DNA of 64,000 nucleotides from Psychromarinibacter sp048262455. Lineage in GTDB: Bacteria; Pseudomonadota; Alphaproteobacteria; Rhodobacterales; Rhodobacteraceae. The stretch lies in assembly GCA_048262455.1 (NCBI GenBank), contig JBLXFD010000012.1, forward strand, positions 1 through 64,000, in the 5' to 3' direction. A program made the translations under genes and the position numbers. Each line of letters starts with the position of its first letter. Position 1 is the stretch's first letter. Of the stretch, positions 23,841 through 34,250 are shown piece by piece. The notes beneath the pieces were generated by a model that was given only the letters and a program-made list of their open reading frames with translations, was not told the origin of the DNA and did not search any database.

Positions 23841-24391
23841 GGCACGGGGCGACCAGCCCCGGGCCGCGCCCGACCCTCCCGAAGGGAGGGCGCATTGGCG
23901 AGGGCAGGGGTAGTGTCGGCGTCACGCGGTGCGGCGCGATAAAGTGCGGGGCTCGGCCGTGGGACAAGCGCCCTCCCAAGGTCGTGCGCAGCCCTCTTCA
24001 CCTAAGGATCGCAATTCTCCACCTGATGGCACGGGGCGACCAGCCCCGGGCCGCGCCCGACCCTCCCAGCGGGAGGGCGCATTGGCGAGGGCAGGGGCGG
24101 TGTCCGCGTCAAGCGGTGCGGCGCGATGAAGTGTGGGGCTCGGCCGTAGGGCAGGCGCCCTCCCAGGGTCGTTCGCGGCCCTCTTTACCCAAGAACCGGA
24201 ACTCTCCCCCTGATGGCACGGAGCGACCAGCCCCGGGCCGCGCCCGACCCTCCCGAAGGGAGGGCGCATTGGAGGCGGCAGGGGCGGTGTCCGCGTCTTG
24301 CGGTGTGACCCGATAAAGTACGGGGTTCAGCCGGAGCGAAAGCGCCCTCCCAAGGTCGCGCGCCGCCCTCCGCGCCCTTCCCGAGCGGCGC
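23841..24391. repeat. 187-bp tandem repeat, three units
   Basis: Three consecutive units begin GGCACGGGGCGACCAGCCCC (third unit GGCACGGAGCG) at 23841, 24028 and 24215, an exact 187-base step. Each contains the hairpin CCCTCCCgaaGGGAGGG or a variant. Units one and three carry ATAAAGTGC or ATAAAGTAC about 98 bases in. The last unit runs into the end of the gene at 24392. The array fills most of the 687-base gap before metY; the leftmost 136 bases (23705-23840) show nothing else definite. It has no coding potential beyond short biased frames. Confidence 0.85.
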
Positions 24392-24814
24392 CTACCCCTC
24401 CGCCGCGTCCTTCGCCGCCTGCATCAGCCGGTCCGACTTCTTCCGCACCAGCACCGCCCGCAGGTCGTGCATCGCCAGCAGCAGCGCGTCGGTTACCTCT
24501 TCCAGCTGCGCATCGCTGGCGTCGGCGTGCACCCAGTGGGCGGTGTGGTTCAGGTAATCCACCGCGCGCAGGATGTCGTCCACCCGCCGCGCCTCCAGCA
24601 CCTTCTCGCGTTGCGCCATCCAGTCGGCGATCGCGGCCTCGTCCGCCGGCGTCAGCTCGTGGCTGCCGTGGGCCTTCACCTGCCCGTTGCGCATGTTGAT
24701 GACGGCGATCTGGTCCAGCTCGATCCGGCGCTGGCGGTTCTCGGTATCCACGCGGAACACGAAGGCGCCGGTCTCGCGCACGCGAAAGTAGTACTCCGGC
24801 AAGTCGGAGGCCAT
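24392..24814 (-). CDS. Conserved hypothetical protein
   Basis: The 140-residue acidic, mostly helical protein begins MASDLPEYYFRVRETGAFV and contains DTENRQRRIELDQIAVINMRN and a helical second half ending in basic residues. There is no signal peptide or membrane segment. I do not recognise a named family. The codon use and GC pattern are those of a real gene, and it is spaced 11 bases from the aminotransferase stop, so the two are likely co-transcribed. Confidence 0.7.
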   Translation of the reverse strand: MASDLPEYYFRVRETGAFVFRVDTENRQRRIELDQIAVINMRNGQVKAHGSHELTPADEAAIADWMAQREKVLEARRVDDILRAVDYLNHTAHWVHADASDAQLEEVTDALLLAMHDLRAVLVRKKSDRLMQAAKDAAEG

Positions 24815-24825
24815 GGGAAATCCCT

Positions 24826-26028
24826 TCAGCTGAGGCCGTCGCAGAACACCCGGATCCGCCGGCAGGCCTCGATCAATTGATTGTCGGACGTAGCGTAACT
24901 GACCCGGAAATGAGGCGAAAGGCCGAAGGCGCGGCCAAAGACCACGGCGACGCCTGTTTCCTCCAGCAGCGCCGTGGCGAAGGTCTCGTCATCCGCAATC
25001 ACCGTGCCCCCGGCCGAGGTGCGGCCGATGCAGCCCGCGATGGAGGGATAGACGTAGAAGGCCCCCTCCGGCACCGGGCAGTCCACGCCGGGGCATTCGT
25101 TCAGGGCCGCGACCACCAGGTCCCGGCGGCGCTGGAACAGCTGCCGGTTGGGGGCGAGGAAGTCCTGCGGGCCCGTCAGCGCCTCCACCGCCGCCCATTG
25201 CGAGATGGTGCAGGGGTTGTTGGTGGACTGGCTGGCGATCTTGCGGATCGCGCCGATCAGCGGCTCCGGCCCGCCGGCGTAGCCGATGCGCCAGCCGGTC
25301 ATGGCATAGGCCTTCGACACCCCGTTGCAGGTCAGCGTGCGGTCCATCAGCCCCGGCTCCACCTCGGCGGGGGTGCAGAAGGTGAAGTCGTCGAAGACCA
25401 GGTGCTCGTACATGTCGTCGGTCATCACCCAGACCTGCGGGTGGCGCATCAGCACCTCGGTCAGGGCCTTCAGCTCGTCCCAGGAATACCCCGCCCCGGT
25501 GGGGTTGGAGGGCGAGTTGAAGATGAACCAGCGGGTGCGCGGGGTGATCGCGGCCTCCAGCGCATCGGGGGTCAGCTTGAACCCGGTCTCGATGCCGGCC
25601 GTGACGAAGACCGGGGTGCCGCCGGCCAGCAGAACCATGTCGGGGTAGCTGACCCAGTAGGGCGCGGGGATCACCACCTCGTCGCCGGGGTTCAGCGTCG
25701 CCATGAGGGCGGCGTAGAGCATCTGCTTGCCGCCGGTCGACACGCTGATCTGCGACGGCGTGTAGTGCAGCCGGTTCTCGCGGGCGAACTTGTCGCAGAT
25801 CGCGCGCTTCAGCTCCGGCATCCCGTCGGGCGCGGTGTAGCGGGTGCGGCCAGCGTCGATCGCCGCCTTGCCGGCTTCGCGGATGTTCTCGGGGGTGTCG
25901 AAATCGGGCTCGCCGGCCGCGAGGCCGATGATGTCCAGCCCCTCGGCCTTCAGCTCCTGCGCGCGGGTATTCATGGCGATGGTGGGCGAGGGCTTCACCC
26001 GGGCCAGTGTCGCGGACAGCAGGGACAT
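24826..26028 (-). CDS. aatA: Aspartate aminotransferase (class I, subgroup Ib-like)
   Basis: The 400-residue PLP enzyme transfers amino groups between aspartate and 2-oxoglutarate (subgroup Ib members may also accept prephenate). The sequence opens LARVKPSPTIAMNTRAQELK, and contains NSPSNPTGAGYS and the PLP lysine in TCNGVSKAYAMTGWRIGY (about residue 238). The C-terminal FRVSYATSDNQL holds the carboxylate-binding Arg. The start ATG 26028 is in the usual place for the family. Confidence 0.93.
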   Translation of the reverse strand: MSLLSATLARVKPSPTIAMNTRAQELKAEGLDIIGLAAGEPDFDTPENIREAGKAAIDAGRTRYTAPDGMPELKRAICDKFARENRLHYTPSQISVSTGGKQMLYAALMATLNPGDEVVIPAPYWVSYPDMVLLAGGTPVFVTAGIETGFKLTPDALEAAITPRTRWFIFNSPSNPTGAGYSWDELKALTEVLMRHPQVWVMTDDMYEHLVFDDFTFCTPAEVEPGLMDRTLTCNGVSKAYAMTGWRIGYAGGPEPLIGAIRKIASQSTNNPCTISQWAAVEALTGPQDFLAPNRQLFQRRRDLVVAALNECPGVDCPVPEGAFYVYPSIAGCIGRTSAGGTVIADDETFATALLEETGVAVVFGRAFGLSPHFRVSYATSDNQLIEACRRIRVFCDGLS

Positions 26029-26121
26029 GGTCGTCTCCGGTTGGAATGCACCGGGCGTCAGGTGTAGTTTGACCCGCGGGCGGCGGCAAGGCCCGCCGGC
26101 AGGACCCGAGTGGAGAGCAGG

Positions 26122-26547
26122 ATGAACGACAACAGCGCCGATGATGCGACCCCGGCCGCGGGCGGCGGCAACGGCTGGTACTCCAACGACAGCGCCACCT
26201 TCGGCGACCGCGTCGCCGCGGCACGCGAGGCGGTGGGGCTGTCCCAGGCCGACCTGGCGCGCAGGCTGGGGGTCAAGCTGAAGACCCTGCAGGGCTGGGA
26301 GGACGATGTGTCAGAGCCGCGGGCGAACCGGCTGTCGATGCTGGCGGGGCTGCTGAACGTCTCGCTGGTCTGGCTGCTGAACGGCGAGGGCGAGGGGCTG
26401 GCGGAGCCCGCCGACCCCATGCCCACAGAGCTGGAGGGGCTGCTGGTGGAACTGCGGGAGCTGAAGGTCACGCTGGGGCGCACCGCCGAGAAGCTGGGCG
26501 GCGTCGAGAAGCGGCTGCGCCGCGCGCTGCGGGAGACGGCGCAGTGA
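26122..26547 (+). CDS. XRE-type helix-turn-helix regulator
   Basis: This 141-residue protein has a Cro/CI-type HTH at about residues 25-80 (FGDRVAAAREAVGLSQADLARRLGV, LKTLQGWEDDVSEPRANRLSMLAGLLNVS) and a C-terminal coiled coil. ATG 26122 is chosen over GTG 26110, with AGAGCAGG close upstream. Its stop overlaps the GTG of sdhE (GTGA). Such HTH genes ahead of sdhE are common in Rhodobacterales. The target is unknown. Confidence 0.85.
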   Translation: MNDNSADDATPAAGGGNGWYSNDSATFGDRVAAAREAVGLSQADLARRLGVKLKTLQGWEDDVSEPRANRLSMLAGLLNVSLVWLLNGEGEGLAEPADPMPTELEGLLVELRELKVTLGRTAEKLGGVEKRLRRALRETAQ

Positions 26548-26864
26548 GCGGTGCAGTGACCGGCGCAGTGACCGGTGCGGGGACGGATGGAACCGAGCCG
26601 CGCGAGACCCGGCTGAAGCGGCTGCGCATGCGCGCGGGCCGGCGCGGGATCAAGGAGATGGACCTGATCCTTGCCGCCTTCGCCGCCGACCGGCTGGAGG
26701 GGATGGACGCGCCCGCGCTGGACCGCTTCGACGCGCTGCTGAACGAGAATGACCAGGACCTTTACGCCTGGGTCACCGGGCAGCTGCCGCCGCCCGCGCC
26801 CTTCGCGGACCTGGTCGACCTGATCGCGGCACATGCACAAGCGGGCGTAAACCGCACGGCTTAA
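26544..26864 (+). CDS. sdhE: Succinate dehydrogenase assembly factor 2
   Basis: The 106-residue protein belongs to the SdhE/SDHAF2 family that promotes covalent FAD attachment to SdhA. The conserved MRAGRRGIKEMDLIL contains the RGxxE motif, and the helical remainder (LDRFDALLNENDQDLYAWVTG) is typical. The first 15 residues are an imperfect repeat (VTGA) from GTGACCGG duplications and may not matter. The gene overlaps the HTH gene by four bases. Confidence 0.92.
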   Translation: MSGAVTGAVTGAGTDGTEPRETRLKRLRMRAGRRGIKEMDLILAAFAADRLEGMDAPALDRFDALLNENDQDLYAWVTGQLPPPAPFADLVDLIAAHAQAGVNRTA

Positions 26865-26925
26865 CGGAAAATTTGCGATTCCGCCGGTATGTGGCTGTCA
26901 GAGGCAGCGCAGGTCGGAGACAGGG

Positions 26926-27423
26926 ATGAGTATTCAAAGCCGGATCGCCAACGCGGCGAACATGGGATTCATGGCCCAGTACCTGGAGGCATTGTCGCTG
27001 GTGGAACGATTGCACCGGCTGCTTCTGGACGTGATCAAGGACGAGTTCGAAAGGGTCGGGATACTGGAGATCAACGCGGTACAGGCGCTGCTGTTGTTCA
27101 ACGTCGGCGACAACGAGGTGACGGCGGGGGAACTGAAGACCCGCGGCTATTACCAGGGCAGCAACGTCAGCTACAATCTGAAGAAGCTGGTGGAATCCGG
27201 CTACATGCACCACCAGCGGTGCGAGATCGACCGCCGCTCTGTCCGCGTGCGCCTGACGGAAAAGGGCCGCCGGGTGCAGGAGATCGTCGAGGAACTCTTC
27301 GTCCGCCACGCCGACGGGCTGGAACAGCGGTCGGTGCTGGACCTGAACGGGATCGAGGAGATCAACTCCGCTCTCCGCCGGGTGGAACGGTACTGGAGCG
27401 ACCAGATCCGCTATATCTACTGA
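26926..27423 (+). CDS. ldtR: MarR-family regulator, LdtR-like
   Basis: The 165-residue winged-helix protein contains INAVQALLLFNVGDNEVT, the recognition region GYYQGSNVSYNLKKLVESGYM and the wing RRSVRVRLTEKG. The closest remembered family is the alphaproteobacterial LdtR type, which controls an L,D-transpeptidase and stress tolerance in Liberibacter and Sinorhizobium. GGAGACAGGG precedes ATG 26926. A TTAACGGAAAATTTG stretch just before the gene partly resembles a CtrA site, but it is not convincing. Confidence 0.85.
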   Translation: MSIQSRIANAANMGFMAQYLEALSLVERLHRLLLDVIKDEFERVGILEINAVQALLLFNVGDNEVTAGELKTRGYYQGSNVSYNLKKLVESGYMHHQRCEIDRRSVRVRLTEKGRRVQEIVEELFVRHADGLEQRSVLDLNGIEEINSALRRVERYWSDQIRYIY

Positions 27424-27522
27424 CGGCGGCGGTCGTCGCGCCCGCTGCGTGGTGGGGGGATTGCGAAGGCTGAGAGGGAGGCAGGACTTACGCAGGCTCC
27501 ACACAGCCGGATCACGCGCAGG

Positions 27523-29148
27523 TCAGTTACCCAGCCGCTTCCGCAGCTCGAACTTCTGGATCTTCCCCGTCGAGGTCTTCGGCAACTCGTCGAAGATCAC
27601 TGCCTTGGGCGTCTTGAAGCCCGCCAGCCGCTCTCGCGCAAAGGCGATCAGCTCGGCCTCGGTCACCTGGGACCCCGGTTTCAGCTCCACGAAGGCGCAG
27701 GGCACCTCGCCCCACTTCTCGTCCTCCCGCGCCACAACGGCGCAGAGCAGGACCGCCGGGTGCCGGGCGAGCACCCCCTCGACCTCCACCGAGGACACGT
27801 TCTCTCCGCCCGAGATGATCACGTCCTTGGCGCGGTCCACGATCTTCATGTAGCCGTCGGGATGCTGGATCGCGATGTCGCCGGAGTGGAACCAGCCGCC
27901 CCGGAAGGCCTCGGCGGTGGCCTCGGGGTTGCGATAATAACCCTTCATCACCCCGTTGCCGCGGAACATGATCTCGCCCTGCGCCGCGCCGTCCATCGGC
28001 ACCTGTTCCAGCGTCTGCGGGTCCAGCACCGTGCAATCCTCGAAGAACGGCATCAGCACCCCGGTGCGCGCCTTGATCTCGTAGCGCGCCTCATCGTCCA
28101 GGTCATCCCACCCGGCCTTCCACAGGCACTCGGTCCCCGGCCCGTAGGTCTCGGTCAGCCCGTAGACCTGGGTGACGTTGAAGCCCAGCGGCTCGATCGC
28201 GGCGAGGATCGCGGCCGGGGGCGGGGCGCCGGCGGTGAAAACCTCGACCACGTGGTCGAAGTCGCGCCGGTCTTCGGGCGCCGCGTTGATCAGGGCGTTC
28301 AGCACGATGGGCGCGCCGCCGAAATGGGTCACCTTCTCGGCCGCGATGGCGGCGTAGATCGACCGCGCGTCGATGTTGCGGCAGCAGACCACCGTGCCCC
28401 CAAGGAGCGGGATCATCCAGGTGTGGCACCAGCCGTTGCAGTGGAACAGCGGCACGATGGTCAGGTAGACCGGGTGCAGCACCATGCGCCAGCTGACCAA
28501 CTGGCCCAGCGTCGACAGGTGCGCGCCGCGGTGGTGGTAGACCACGCCCTTCGGCCGCCCGGTGGTGCCCGAGGTGTAGTTCAGCGCGATGCTTTCCCAT
28601 TCGTCCCGGGGCATCACCCAGTCGAACCCCGGATCGCCCCCGGCAAGGAAATCCTCGTAGACTTGGTGCCGGCCGCTGGCGGCGATTCCCGCCTCTGTAT
28701 CCGGCACCTCGACCAGGCCCGGGGCAGGGCCATCCATCGCGGCGCAGGCGGCCTCGGCGAGGTCCAGGAACTGGCTGTCCACCAGCAGGATCCGCGCACC
28801 GCCGTGGCCGAGGATGTAGGCCACCGTGTCCACGTCGAGCCGGGTGTTGATGGTGTTCAAGACCCCGCCCATGGCCGGAACGCCGAAATGTGCCTCGGCC
28901 TGCGCGGGGATGTTGGGCAGCAGCGTCGCCACCACGTCGCCGGGGTCCGCGCCCGCCAGAGTGAGCGCCGAGGCGAGGCGGCTGACCCTCGCGTGGTACT
29001 CGGCGTAGGTGCGGCGGGTGGCGCCGTAGACCAGCGCCTCGCGCTCCGGCATGATCCGGGCGGCGCGGCGCAGGTGGGCCAGCGGGGTCAGCGGCGCGTG
29101 GTTGGCGGCGCACCTGTCCAGCCCGGTCTCGTCCTTCAGCCAGCCCAT
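27523..29148 (-). CDS. AMP-forming acyl-CoA ligase
   Basis: The 541-residue enzyme activates a carboxylic acid with ATP and CoA. The P-loop-like motif is LNYTSGTTGRPKGVVYHH, the adenine motif is VYGLTETYG, and GWFHSGDIAIQHPDGYMKIVDR and the C-terminal Lys in LPKTSTGKIQKFELR are all present. Relatives in Roseobacters act on medium- or methylthio-acids, so specificity is open. ATG 29148 has GGGAGG six bases upstream; an alternative ATG at 29154 directly abuts that site. Confidence 0.9.
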   Translation of the reverse strand: MGWLKDETGLDRCAANHAPLTPLAHLRRAARIMPEREALVYGATRRTYAEYHARVSRLASALTLAGADPGDVVATLLPNIPAQAEAHFGVPAMGGVLNTINTRLDVDTVAYILGHGGARILLVDSQFLDLAEAACAAMDGPAPGLVEVPDTEAGIAASGRHQVYEDFLAGGDPGFDWVMPRDEWESIALNYTSGTTGRPKGVVYHHRGAHLSTLGQLVSWRMVLHPVYLTIVPLFHCNGWCHTWMIPLLGGTVVCCRNIDARSIYAAIAAEKVTHFGGAPIVLNALINAAPEDRRDFDHVVEVFTAGAPPPAAILAAIEPLGFNVTQVYGLTETYGPGTECLWKAGWDDLDDEARYEIKARTGVLMPFFEDCTVLDPQTLEQVPMDGAAQGEIMFRGNGVMKGYYRNPEATAEAFRGGWFHSGDIAIQHPDGYMKIVDRAKDVIISGGENVSSVEVEGVLARHPAVLLCAVVAREDEKWGEVPCAFVELKPGSQVTEAELIAFARERLAGFKTPKAVIFDELPKTSTGKIQKFELRKRLGN

Positions 29149-29269
29149 GCGCATCCTCCCCTGCCTGCCGCGCCTCGATCCTATTGCGCCGCCGCGCGCC
29201 GATCCAGATCCCCCGGCGGGGGCGCGACAAAACGTTGCCCGCACGCGCGGCGCTGGCTATGCCCGGGGC

Positions 29270-29917
29270 ATGATCATCTCGCGCGGGCGCCGCTACATCT
29301 TCGTGCATATCCCCAAGACCGGCGGCACCGCGCTGAGCCTGGCGCTGGAGGCGCGGGCGATGAAGGACGACATCCTGATCGGCGACACCCCCAAGGCGCG
29401 GCAGCGGCGCGGGCGGCTGAAGCAGGTGAAGGCGCGGGGGCGGCTGTGGAAGCACAGCACGCTGGCGGATGTGGACGGGCTGGTGACGGCGCAGGAGCTG
29501 CCGGAGCTGTACGTCTTCACCCTCGTGCGCAATCCCTGGGACCGGATGGTCAGCTACTACCACTGGCTGCGGGCGCAAAGTTTCGCCCATCCCGCGGTGA
29601 CGCTGGCGCAGGAGACCGCGTTCGCCGATTTCCTGCGCCACCCGCAGACCCGGATGTCGGTGGGGCAGGCGCCCTATGCCAGCTATGTCACCGATGCGAC
29701 CGGGACCGAGCGGTGCCGGGCCTTCGTGCGGCTGGAGCACCTGGAGCAGGATCTTGCCCCGGTCGAGGCGCATCTGGGCTTCGAATTGCAGGTGCCGCGG
29801 GCCAATGCCTCGTCCCGCGATGGCGACTACCGGCGCTACTACGATGATTCGCTCGCCGAGGCGCTGTCAGTTATGTGTCAGACGGATATCCACAGGTTCG
29901 CCTACACTTTTGGATAG
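29270..29917 (+). CDS. Sulfotransferase family protein
   Basis: The 215-residue protein carries the PAPS-binding signatures of the Sulfotransfer_2 type: FVHIPKTGGTALSLAL (5'-PSB loop) near the start and FTLVRNPWDRMVSYYHWLR (3'-PB region) at about residue 85. It probably sulfates a polysaccharide or other surface molecule. ATG 29270 places the IPKTGG loop at residue 14, as is usual. Divergent from the acyl-CoA ligase. No glycosyltransferase cluster is adjacent here. Confidence 0.88.
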   Translation: MIISRGRRYIFVHIPKTGGTALSLALEARAMKDDILIGDTPKARQRRGRLKQVKARGRLWKHSTLADVDGLVTAQELPELYVFTLVRNPWDRMVSYYHWLRAQSFAHPAVTLAQETAFADFLRHPQTRMSVGQAPYASYVTDATGTERCRAFVRLEHLEQDLAPVEAHLGFELQVPRANASSRDGDYRRYYDDSLAEALSVMCQTDIHRFAYTFG

Positions 29918-30095
29918 GCTGGCGTTTCGGGCCGCGCGACAATCCCGGGGCGGGACACGTCATACGTGCAATGTGGCGCAACGGTGCCCTGATCTTACCA
30001 TTTTCGCGTCGCACTTCGGGCAAGGGAATCGTCGGAACTGAACAGGTCGAGCCAAAAACCATAACAAGACCAATGGCACAGACCGGAGAATAGAA

Positions 30096-30797
30096 ATGTT
30101 TCGACTGGCACGGATGATGTTCGGCGATATCGCCCCGACCCGCCGCCCCGAGACCGGCGGCCACGGCGGCCGGCTGCAAGTGACCGAGGGCGCGGCGAGC
30201 GGACTGGTGGGCAGCACGCTGGTGGCCACCGCCATGGGCTGGCGCCCGGCGGCGGCGATCGCCCGCGGCGACCTGGTGCTGACCTTCGACCGTGGCATGC
30301 AACCCGTGCGCCACGTGCAGCGCACCGCCGCCTTCACCAGCGACTGCCCCCGCGCCCACTGGCCGCTGCGGGTGCCGGCGGGGGCGCTGGGCAACCGCGA
30401 CGAGATGCTGCTGCTGCCCGACCAGCCGGCGATGCTGGAAAGCGACGTGGCCGAGATGCTGTACGGCGACCCCTTCATCCTCGTGGAGGCCGCCGACCTG
30501 GAAGGCTTCCGCGGGATCGAGCGGGTGCACCCGGACGGGCCGATCGAGACCGTGGTGCTGCGGTTCGAACATGACGAGGTGGTCTTTGCCGACCAGGGCG
30601 CGCTGGTACATTGCGCCGCCAACACGATGATCGGCATGGACCAGCTGCTGTCGGACGCGCTGGGCGCCGGATATCGCAGCCTGCCGCACGACGAGGCGCG
30701 CGACCTTGTGGCCTGTCTTGCCACCGAGGATGCCGCGGCCGCCGGGGTGCATCCCGGCAGCCGCCAGCAGGATCGTCAGGCCGCCGCCCTGGCCTGA
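30096..30797 (+). CDS. Hint-domain (Hint_2) protein
   Basis: This 233-residue protein has a Hint_2 domain of the type common in Roseobacters: GLVGSTLVATAMGWRPAAAIARGDLVLTFDRGMQPVRHV, then LPDQPAMLESD and FVEAADLEGF-like ILVEAADLEGF. The residue where self-processing inteins have the nucleophilic Cys is Ser here (GSTLVAT), so cleavage activity is doubtful or serine-dependent. No secretion repeats are attached. GGAGAATAGAA precedes ATG 30096. The 3' end overlaps the convergent FadB/J gene by 22 bases. Confidence 0.85.
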   Translation: MFRLARMMFGDIAPTRRPETGGHGGRLQVTEGAASGLVGSTLVATAMGWRPAAAIARGDLVLTFDRGMQPVRHVQRTAAFTSDCPRAHWPLRVPAGALGNRDEMLLLPDQPAMLESDVAEMLYGDPFILVEAADLEGFRGIERVHPDGPIETVVLRFEHDEVVFADQGALVHCAANTMIGMDQLLSDALGAGYRSLPHDEARDLVACLATEDAAAAGVHPGSRQQDRQAAALA

Positions 30798-32983
30798 GGG
30801 CCGAAGCGCGCGTAAAAGCCGTCGCCCTTCTCGGCCACGTCTCGCAGCAGCGCGGGCGCGGCAAAGCGGGACCCGTGCCGGGCCTCCAGCCCCTCGCAGA
30901 TCTCCACCGCCCGGGCCGCGCCGATCATGTCGAGCCAGCTGAACGGCCCGCCCGACCAGGGCGCGAAGCCCCAGCCGAGGATCGCGCCGACGTCACCCTC
31001 GCGGATGTCCGTCAGAACCCCGTCCTCCAGCGCGCGCACCGCCTCCAGCACCTGGGCGAAGAGCAGGCGGTGCTGCACCTCGGACACCTCCGGCTGGTCG
31101 TCCCGCGCCGGGTACCAGCCCGCCACGGTGGGCGACAGGCCGGTGCGCTTGCCCTTGTCGTCGTAGTCGTAGAAGCCCGACTTCGACTTGCGGCCCATCC
31201 GGCCCTCGCCCTCCATCCGGAACAGCACCTCGTCCACCGCCCCGTCGGGGTAGGCATCGCCCATCGCCGCCTTGGTGGCGCGGGCGATCTTGGCGCCCAG
31301 GTCGATCGAGGTTTCGTCCACCAGCTGCAGCGGGCCCAGCGGCATTCCCACCAGCTTGGCCGCGTTCTCCACCAGCGCCGGTTCGACCCCCTCGGCCACC
31401 ATGCGGATCCCCTCGTTGATGTAGGGGATGATGCAGCGGTTGGCGTAGAAGAACCGGGCGTCGTTGACGACGATGGGGGTCTTGCGGATCTGCCGCACGA
31501 AATCCAGCGCCTTGGCCACCGCGCGGTCGCCGGTCTCGCGGCCCTTGATGATCTCCACCAGGTTCATCTTCTCGACGGGCGAGAAGAAGTGGATGCCGAT
31601 GAACTGCTCCGGCCGCTCCGAGGCCTTGGCGAGGTCCGAGATCGGCAGCGTCGAGGTATTTGTGGCGAAGATGCAGTCGGGGCCGATCACCGCCTCGGTG
31701 CGGCGGGTCGCCTCTGCCTTGACCTTCGGGTCCTCGAAGACCGCCTCGACGATCAGGTCGCAGCCCTCCAGCGCGGCGTAGTCGGTGGTGGCAGTGATGC
31801 GCGCCAGCGCCGCCTCCTTCTTCTCCGGCGTGGCCTTCCTGCGCTGGATTCCCTTGTCCATGTAGTCGGCGGTATAGGCCTTGCCGCGATCGGCGGACTC
31901 CTGGCTCTGGTCGATCAGCACCACCTCGATGCCCGCCTGCGCCGAGACCAGCGCGATGCCCGCGCCCATCATGCCGGCGCCCAGCACGCCCAGCTTGCGC
32001 ACCCTCTGGTCCGGCGCCTCGGGCCGGTTCGCGCCCTTCTCAAGCGCCTGCTTGTTCAGGAACAGCGACCGGATCATCGCGGCGGAAGAGGGGTTCATCA
32101 TGCACTGGGTGAACCACCGCGCCTCGATCTTCAGGGCGGTGTCGAAGGGCACCATGGCCCCCTCGTAAACCGCCGAAAGCAGCGCCTTGGCGGCCGGGTA
32201 GACCCCCTTGGTCTTGCCGTGCACCATCGCCGCGGCGCCCACGAAGGTCATGAAGCCGGCGGGGTGGTAGGGCGTGCCGCCGGGCATCTTGTAGCCCTTC
32301 TGGTCCCAGGGCTTCACGCAATCCGCGTCCTTGGCCCCCAGCACCCATTCGCGCGCCTTGGCCAGCAGATCGTCCGCCGGCACCACCTCGTCGATAAGGC
32401 CCGCGCCCTTGGCCTTTGAAGGCTCCAGCGTCTTGCCCTCCAGCAGGTAGGGCGCCGCGCCCATGGCGCCGAGCTTGCGCACCAGCCGCGTGGTGCCGCC
32501 GGCGCCGGGGAACAGGCCCACCAGGATCTCCGGCAGGCCGAACCGCGCCTTGGGGTTGTCGGCGGCAAAGCTGCGGTGGCAGGCCAGCGCCAGCTCCAGC
32601 CCGATGCCCATGGCGGTGCCGGGCAGGGCGCAGGCAATCGGCTTGGCGCCCTTCAGGGTCTTCGGGTCCATGCCCGCGCGCTCGATCTTACGCAGCACGC
32701 CGTGCATCTGCATGATGCCTTCGAAGATGCCGCGCGCCGGCTCGTCCCCGGCGCTGTCGCGCAACTGCGCCAGCACGTTCAGGTCCATCCCGCCGGCAAA
32801 GCTGCCCTCCTTGCCGGAGGTGAGGACGATGCCCTTCACGGCCTCGTCCGCCAGCGCGGTGTCGATATGGACGTCCAGCTCGCGCAGACCGTCGAAGGTC
32901 AGCACGTTCATCGACTTGCCCGGGACGTCCCAGGTGATGGTGGCGACGCCCTCGGCGTCGGTCTCGTAACGGAATTCGGCCAT
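30776..32983 (-). CDS. fadJ: Multifunctional enoyl-CoA hydratase/3-hydroxyacyl-CoA dehydrogenase
   Basis: The 735-residue enzyme carries out two successive beta-oxidation steps. Residues about 1-190 are a crotonase domain (SGKEGSFAGGMDLNVL; catalytic Glu in LPEILVGLFPGAGGT). A Rossmann domain opens near residue 330 (LGVLGAGMMGAGIALVSAQAG), with the dehydrogenase motif FIGIHFFSPVEKMNLVEII and a C-terminal 3HCDH repeat region. It is translated just before or with the upstream thiolase gene, 32 bases away, forming the alpha/beta complex of the cycle. FadJ rather than FadB is chosen from the context with a short spacing; either name could apply. Confidence 0.92.
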   Translation of the reverse strand: MAEFRYETDAEGVATITWDVPGKSMNVLTFDGLRELDVHIDTALADEAVKGIVLTSGKEGSFAGGMDLNVLAQLRDSAGDEPARGIFEGIMQMHGVLRKIERAGMDPKTLKGAKPIACALPGTAMGIGLELALACHRSFAADNPKARFGLPEILVGLFPGAGGTTRLVRKLGAMGAAPYLLEGKTLEPSKAKGAGLIDEVVPADDLLAKAREWVLGAKDADCVKPWDQKGYKMPGGTPYHPAGFMTFVGAAAMVHGKTKGVYPAAKALLSAVYEGAMVPFDTALKIEARWFTQCMMNPSSAAMIRSLFLNKQALEKGANRPEAPDQRVRKLGVLGAGMMGAGIALVSAQAGIEVVLIDQSQESADRGKAYTADYMDKGIQRRKATPEKKEAALARITATTDYAALEGCDLIVEAVFEDPKVKAEATRRTEAVIGPDCIFATNTSTLPISDLAKASERPEQFIGIHFFSPVEKMNLVEIIKGRETGDRAVAKALDFVRQIRKTPIVVNDARFFYANRCIIPYINEGIRMVAEGVEPALVENAAKLVGMPLGPLQLVDETSIDLGAKIARATKAAMGDAYPDGAVDEVLFRMEGEGRMGRKSKSGFYDYDDKGKRTGLSPTVAGWYPARDDQPEVSEVQHRLLFAQVLEAVRALEDGVLTDIREGDVGAILGWGFAPWSGGPFSWLDMIGAARAVEICEGLEARHGSRFAAPALLRDVAEKGDGFYARFGPQARAAA

Positions 32984-33015
32984 GTCCTGATCCTTCTCGT
33001 TGCTGCGGCGGCGGG

Positions 33016-34236
<1,221 letters not shown>

Positions 34237-34250
34237 GGTCAGTCCTTTCG

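Noticed and set aside
23705..24391. Possible CRISPR array
   Set aside because: The units are 187 bases long and repeated nearly whole, with no short identical repeats separated by unique spacers and no cas genes.
26865..26925. CtrA binding site before ldtR
   Set aside because: TTAACGGAAAATTTG matches only one half-site well; the second half lacks the TTAA core.
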